9,823 bases of DNA from an uncultured Clostridia bacterium (GTDB taxonomy: Bacteria; Bacillota; Clostridia; Lachnospirales; Lachnospiraceae): assembly GCA_937888895.1 (NCBI GenBank), contig CALASV010000081.1, positions 1 to 9,823 on the forward strand, read 5' to 3'. Of the stretch, positions 7,016 to 9,823 are shown piece by piece. The position numbers were made by a program, and so were the translations under genes. The notes under the pieces are model-generated. The model was not told the origin of the DNA. It did not search any database and worked only from the letters and a program-made list of their open reading frames with translations. How positions within the stretch are numbered: the first letter of the stretch is position 1; each line of letters begins with the position of its first letter.

Positions 7016-9823
7016 TCAAATTTTTTCTGAAAAATACGCAACAACACTTTGGATATTTGACAATTCAGACATTTCTGTAATTTCATCAGGAGCAAGAGAA
7101 CAATTTAATGCAGTACATACTTCAGAAAAAACTTCTGCACGTTTAACCAAATCAATTCCACAATCTTTTTCTAATTCCATTTCTACATCAAGCATATTCA
7201 TTGGATACCCTGTTTGATGACTAATAGATTCTAACACTACCTTTTCAATAAAATCATTGCTCTTTTTTTCTACAAAACTACTCTCCTCTGTTTTTGTTGA
7301 TGCATCTGCTGATACAGCAGTTCCTACCATAGACTCCAAATATTCTACGATTTCACTAATACTTCCCTTGGTAGAAAGATTTGCTACATCTTCTGCTGTA
7401 AAAATTTCTCCCATTTGCTCATGTATTTCTGTAAGAATTTCTACACGTTTAATAGAGTCAATTCCTAAATCGCTTTCTAATTCCATATCTGTATCAAGCA
7501 TATCTGTTGGATATCCTGTTTTATCACTCACTATAGTTAAAACTAATTCTGCTATATTCTTATCATTCTTCTTTGTTTCGTTTTCCACTGCTTCAACAGG
7601 TGTTTCTTTTACAACAGGCTCTATCACTGTTTCCTTGACTATGTTTGTTTCGTTCCCTGTTGTTTCTGTCATAGTTGTTTGTGGAATATAAGTTTCGTTC
7701 ATCGAAATTTCCATACCTGTCTGACTTGCAAAATAAGTTTGAAGTGCCTTCAGACTATTATTTTGGAACAAGCTAATACAATCTATCACATTCTTTTTCT
7801 CAGTTTCTGTTTTTGCCTGACTAATCTTTAACATATTAGTTACTGCTTCTAACTGTGATGTTTGTGCATCCATAAATTTTGTAAATACATCTGCATTTAA
7901 TGCTTGAATACTCTTAACTTCTGTCATTGTTTTATTTCCTTTATTGAAAGACTCTTTTGGTTGTACTACCTGTACTGTTTTTTCTACTGGTGTTGTTTTT
8001 TCTACTGACATTGCTTTTTCTGCCTGAACTACCTTTTCTACTGGTACTTTTGCTACTATACCAATACCAGCCTGTTCCACTGCTACAGCCATAGATTCTA
8101 AATTCTTTTTGGTTGCTTTTTCATCTGGTTTTACTCCATCCTCTTTTGCTTTTTGCAATTTAGGAAGAATAAATGCTTCTGAATTTACAGAATAAGAAGT
8201 TTTCGTTTTCTTCTGAATGAATTCTTCATTCTGTAAAATTCTGTATTTATCATCTACAATATCAAATCCAAGTACAGCAAGCTGTGCCATCGCAAATTCA
8301 AACTGTACCATGCTATCTTTATTTTTATCTGGACAAAGAGTGATTACTTGGCATTCCTTTCCTTCTAAAATATTTTTTGTCAAATTGGACAATACTTTTC
8401 CACTACCTACTTCTACAAAAACTCTTGCTCCCTGTTTGTAAACATTTTCAATACTTGTTTGAAATAATACTGGATTTACAAGCTGTTTTTGCAAAATATC
8501 TGCAATTTTCTCCGAACCATTCATAGGATAAGGTTTACCATCATAGTTTGCAATCACCTTTCCTGAAGAACTTTCGATTTTTTGTGAAGATAAAAACGCA
8601 CGAAAATCCTTTGCTGCCTCTTTCATGTATGGAGAATGGAATGCACCTGATACTTTAAGTCGAACTACCGAAACATTATTCTTTTCCAATTTTTTGTCAA
8701 GTTGCTCTATTTCTGTTCTGTCACCTGAAACCACTGTCTGAGAAGAACTATTTTCATTTGCCATATAAACATTTCTAAACTCTTTGATATAGTTCGCAAC
8801 GGTTTGTTTATCTGCCATCACCGCAGACATCGCTGTATCGCCTGTAACAGCATTCATATAAGAACCACGTTTCTTTGCAATACGAATTAATGCATCATAA
8901 CTCAAGACACCATCTGCCCAAAGTGCAACTAACTCACCAAAACTATGTCCAATCAGAAAATCTGAGGTCAAACCACGACTTTTTGCTATCTCATATAATC
9001 CTGCTTCCATTGTCGCTAACACAGGTTGTGTATTAGCAGTACATTGTAGATTTTCTCTTGCTGTCTTCTTTTCTTCTTCTGTCAAACAGTTTGGATATAC
9101 AAGCTGTGAAACGGGCGTACCTTTTTCCACAAGCATTACATTGTCTGCTTTTGTAATTACTTGACGCATTTGTGGATATCCCATAGCAATTTCAGATAAC
9201 ATATCCAATTCTTGTGTTCCCTGACCAGAGAATAAAATCGCTGTCTTTGCATCCTTTTTCAAGTTCTTCGCACTATATGTAATCTCCCCTTGTACCCAAC
9301 TTTCTTGTGCATTCTTTTGTAAAATATTCAATGCTTTATTACATTTTTCTTTCACTTCTTCTGCTGATTTTGCAACAAACGCAAGACGTGCACTATTTTC
9401 TGTAACTTTATGATAACGATATACATCTTGATACCATAATCTAGAGTCATTTTCCATACCTTGCAGTAATGCTTTGATTTTCTCTACTAATTTCTCCTTC
9501 GTAGTAGCAGAGAACATAACACCTATAGGAGATGGAGTTATACGATAAGCATCTTCATAGTCACTATCTACTTCTTCTAATACCATATGATAATTTGTTC
9601 CACCAAAGCCAAATGCACTAACTGCCCCACGTCTTATTGGCCGACTATCATTGACAATCCATGCTTTAGGTTTGGAAAGCACACAAAGATTACTATCTAT
9701 CAATGCCGGATTTGGAGTACTCATATGAAGAGAAGCAGGAAGCATTTTTTCATGAAGTGTTTTATAATTAGTAGTGGATAAAATGTTTGAACGGGCAACG
9801 AGGCAAACGGGTTTCAATGGCAG
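7016..9823 (-). CDS. PfaA-like synthase subunit: KS C-terminus, malonyl AT, two ACPs (5' end off window)
   Basis: The frame is open to the right edge (935 visible residues), so the TTG at 9815-9817 is not taken as the start. The KS end is clear: LHEKMLPASLHMSTPNP then FGFGGTNYHMVLEE. The AT follows with FSGQGTQ, GHSFGE (Ser294) and GAFHSPYM (His396), a pattern expected of malonyl-CoA selection. A linker at about 594-617 has four six-residue VEKxxx repeats. A helical segment (about 635-705) and an E/T-rich linker lead to ACP1, with DLGIDSIKRVEIL, the standard PUFA-synthase ACP motif, and Ser790 for phosphopantetheine. ACP2 follows directly, but reads DCGIDLVKRAEVF: Leu892 replaces the serine. 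The gene ends in TGA after ACP2, without the KR that PfaA normally carries; that KR is the next gene, 18 nt on. Just upstream of LHEKMLP the expected KS GHxxxAAG motif is not readable. Typical PfaA proteins carry more ACPs. Confidence 0.93.
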   Translation of the reverse strand: MPLKPVCLVARSNILSTTNYKTLHEKMLPASLHMSTPNPALIDSNLCVLSKPKAWIVNDSRPIRRGAVSAFGFGGTNYHMVLEEVDSDYEDAYRITPSPIGVMFSATTKEKLVEKIKALLQGMENDSRLWYQDVYRYHKVTENSARLAFVAKSAEEVKEKCNKALNILQKNAQESWVQGEITYSAKNLKKDAKTAILFSGQGTQELDMLSEIAMGYPQMRQVITKADNVMLVEKGTPVSQLVYPNCLTEEEKKTARENLQCTANTQPVLATMEAGLYEIAKSRGLTSDFLIGHSFGELVALWADGVLSYDALIRIAKKRGSYMNAVTGDTAMSAVMADKQTVANYIKEFRNVYMANENSSSQTVVSGDRTEIEQLDKKLEKNNVSVVRLKVSGAFHSPYMKEAAKDFRAFLSSQKIESSSGKVIANYDGKPYPMNGSEKIADILQKQLVNPVLFQTSIENVYKQGARVFVEVGSGKVLSNLTKNILEGKECQVITLCPDKNKDSMVQFEFAMAQLAVLGFDIVDDKYRILQNEEFIQKKTKTSYSVNSEAFILPKLQKAKEDGVKPDEKATKKNLESMAVAVEQAGIGIVAKVPVEKVVQAEKAMSVEKTTPVEKTVQVVQPKESFNKGNKTMTEVKSIQALNADVFTKFMDAQTSQLEAVTNMLKISQAKTETEKKNVIDCISLFQNNSLKALQTYFASQTGMEISMNETYIPQTTMTETTGNETNIVKETVIEPVVKETPVEAVENETKKNDKNIAELVLTIVSDKTGYPTDMLDTDMELESDLGIDSIKRVEILTEIHEQMGEIFTAEDVANLSTKGSISEIVEYLESMVGTAVSADASTKTEESSFVEKKSNDFIEKVVLESISHQTGYPMNMLDVEMELEKDCGIDLVKRAEVFSEVCTALNCSLAPDEITEMSELSNIQSVVAYFSEKI
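7925..7942 (-). promoter_or_regulatory. Possible internal start at the AT/ACP junction
   Basis: AAAGGA (7937-7942) precedes an in-frame ATG (7925-7927) by 9 nt, between the VEK-repeat linker and the helical segment before the ACPs. Initiation here would yield a 303-residue carrier protein with both ACPs (MTEVKSIQAL...). The site is weaker than the one at 1375 and may be chance in A-rich DNA. Confidence 0.3.
7970..8041 (-). repeat. Four 18-bp tandem repeats encoding a VEKxxx linker
   Basis: On the + strand, ttttct(a/g)c cores recur at exact 18-base spacing (7980, 7998, 8016, 8034). They encode VEKVVQ, AEKAMS, VEKTTP and VEKTVQ. The unit lies between the AT and carrier domains and is most simply a flexible, charged linker. 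Such in-frame repeats can vary in copy number between strains. Confidence 0.8.

Noticed and set aside
7257..7691. 144-codon open frame on the + strand
   Set aside because: Antisense of the ACP1 region, which has the DLGIDSIKRVEIL motif on the minus strand; the V/S/T-rich translation is a shadow.
9815..9817. TTG as the start of the KS-AT-ACP gene
   Set aside because: The frame stays open to the window edge and the protein begins inside a ketosynthase domain, so the true start lies outside.

Overview
The window is about two-thirds A+T, is read almost entirely from the minus strand, and uses purine-rich Shine-Dalgarno sites. This suggests a low-GC Firmicute, most likely an anaerobic clostridial or Lachnospiraceae-like bacterium; I cannot name the species. 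There are four tightly spaced, co-directional genes and no RNA genes, insertion sequences or CRISPR arrays. Non-coding gaps total about 160 bases.

Together the genes form a large part of an iterative type I fatty acid/polyketide synthase of the PUFA-synthase (Pfa) or 'secondary lipid synthase' class. In transcription order (right to left) they are: (1) 7016-9823, the end of a ketosynthase (KS), a malonyl-type acyltransferase (AT), a repeat-rich linker and two acyl-carrier domains (ACPs), i.e. the front of PfaA; (2) 5132-6997, a free-standing ketoreductase (KR), normally the C-terminus of PfaA; (3) 3684-5087, a double hot-dog dehydratase (DH), normally part of PfaC; (4) 1-3585, a KS-like remnant plus PfaB-type AT fused in frame to a PfaD-type FMN enoyl reductase (ER), cut by the left edge. 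Acyl chains would be loaded by AT, extended by KS on the ACP, then reduced (KR), dehydrated (DH) and optionally reduced again (ER). The product cannot be read from the sequence. The KS/chain-length-factor pair of PfaC and a phosphopantetheinyl transferase (PfaE) are not seen and may lie outside the window.

The most notable points are: an AGGAGG plus ATG inside the fusion gene exactly at the PfaB/PfaD boundary; a second ACP whose phosphopantetheine serine is a leucine; a PfaA/PfaC architecture broken into separate KR and DH proteins that carry similar helical N-terminal segments; a perfect 15-bp hairpin over the DH stop codon; and a right edge where the conserved KS histidine motif is not found and base composition shifts.
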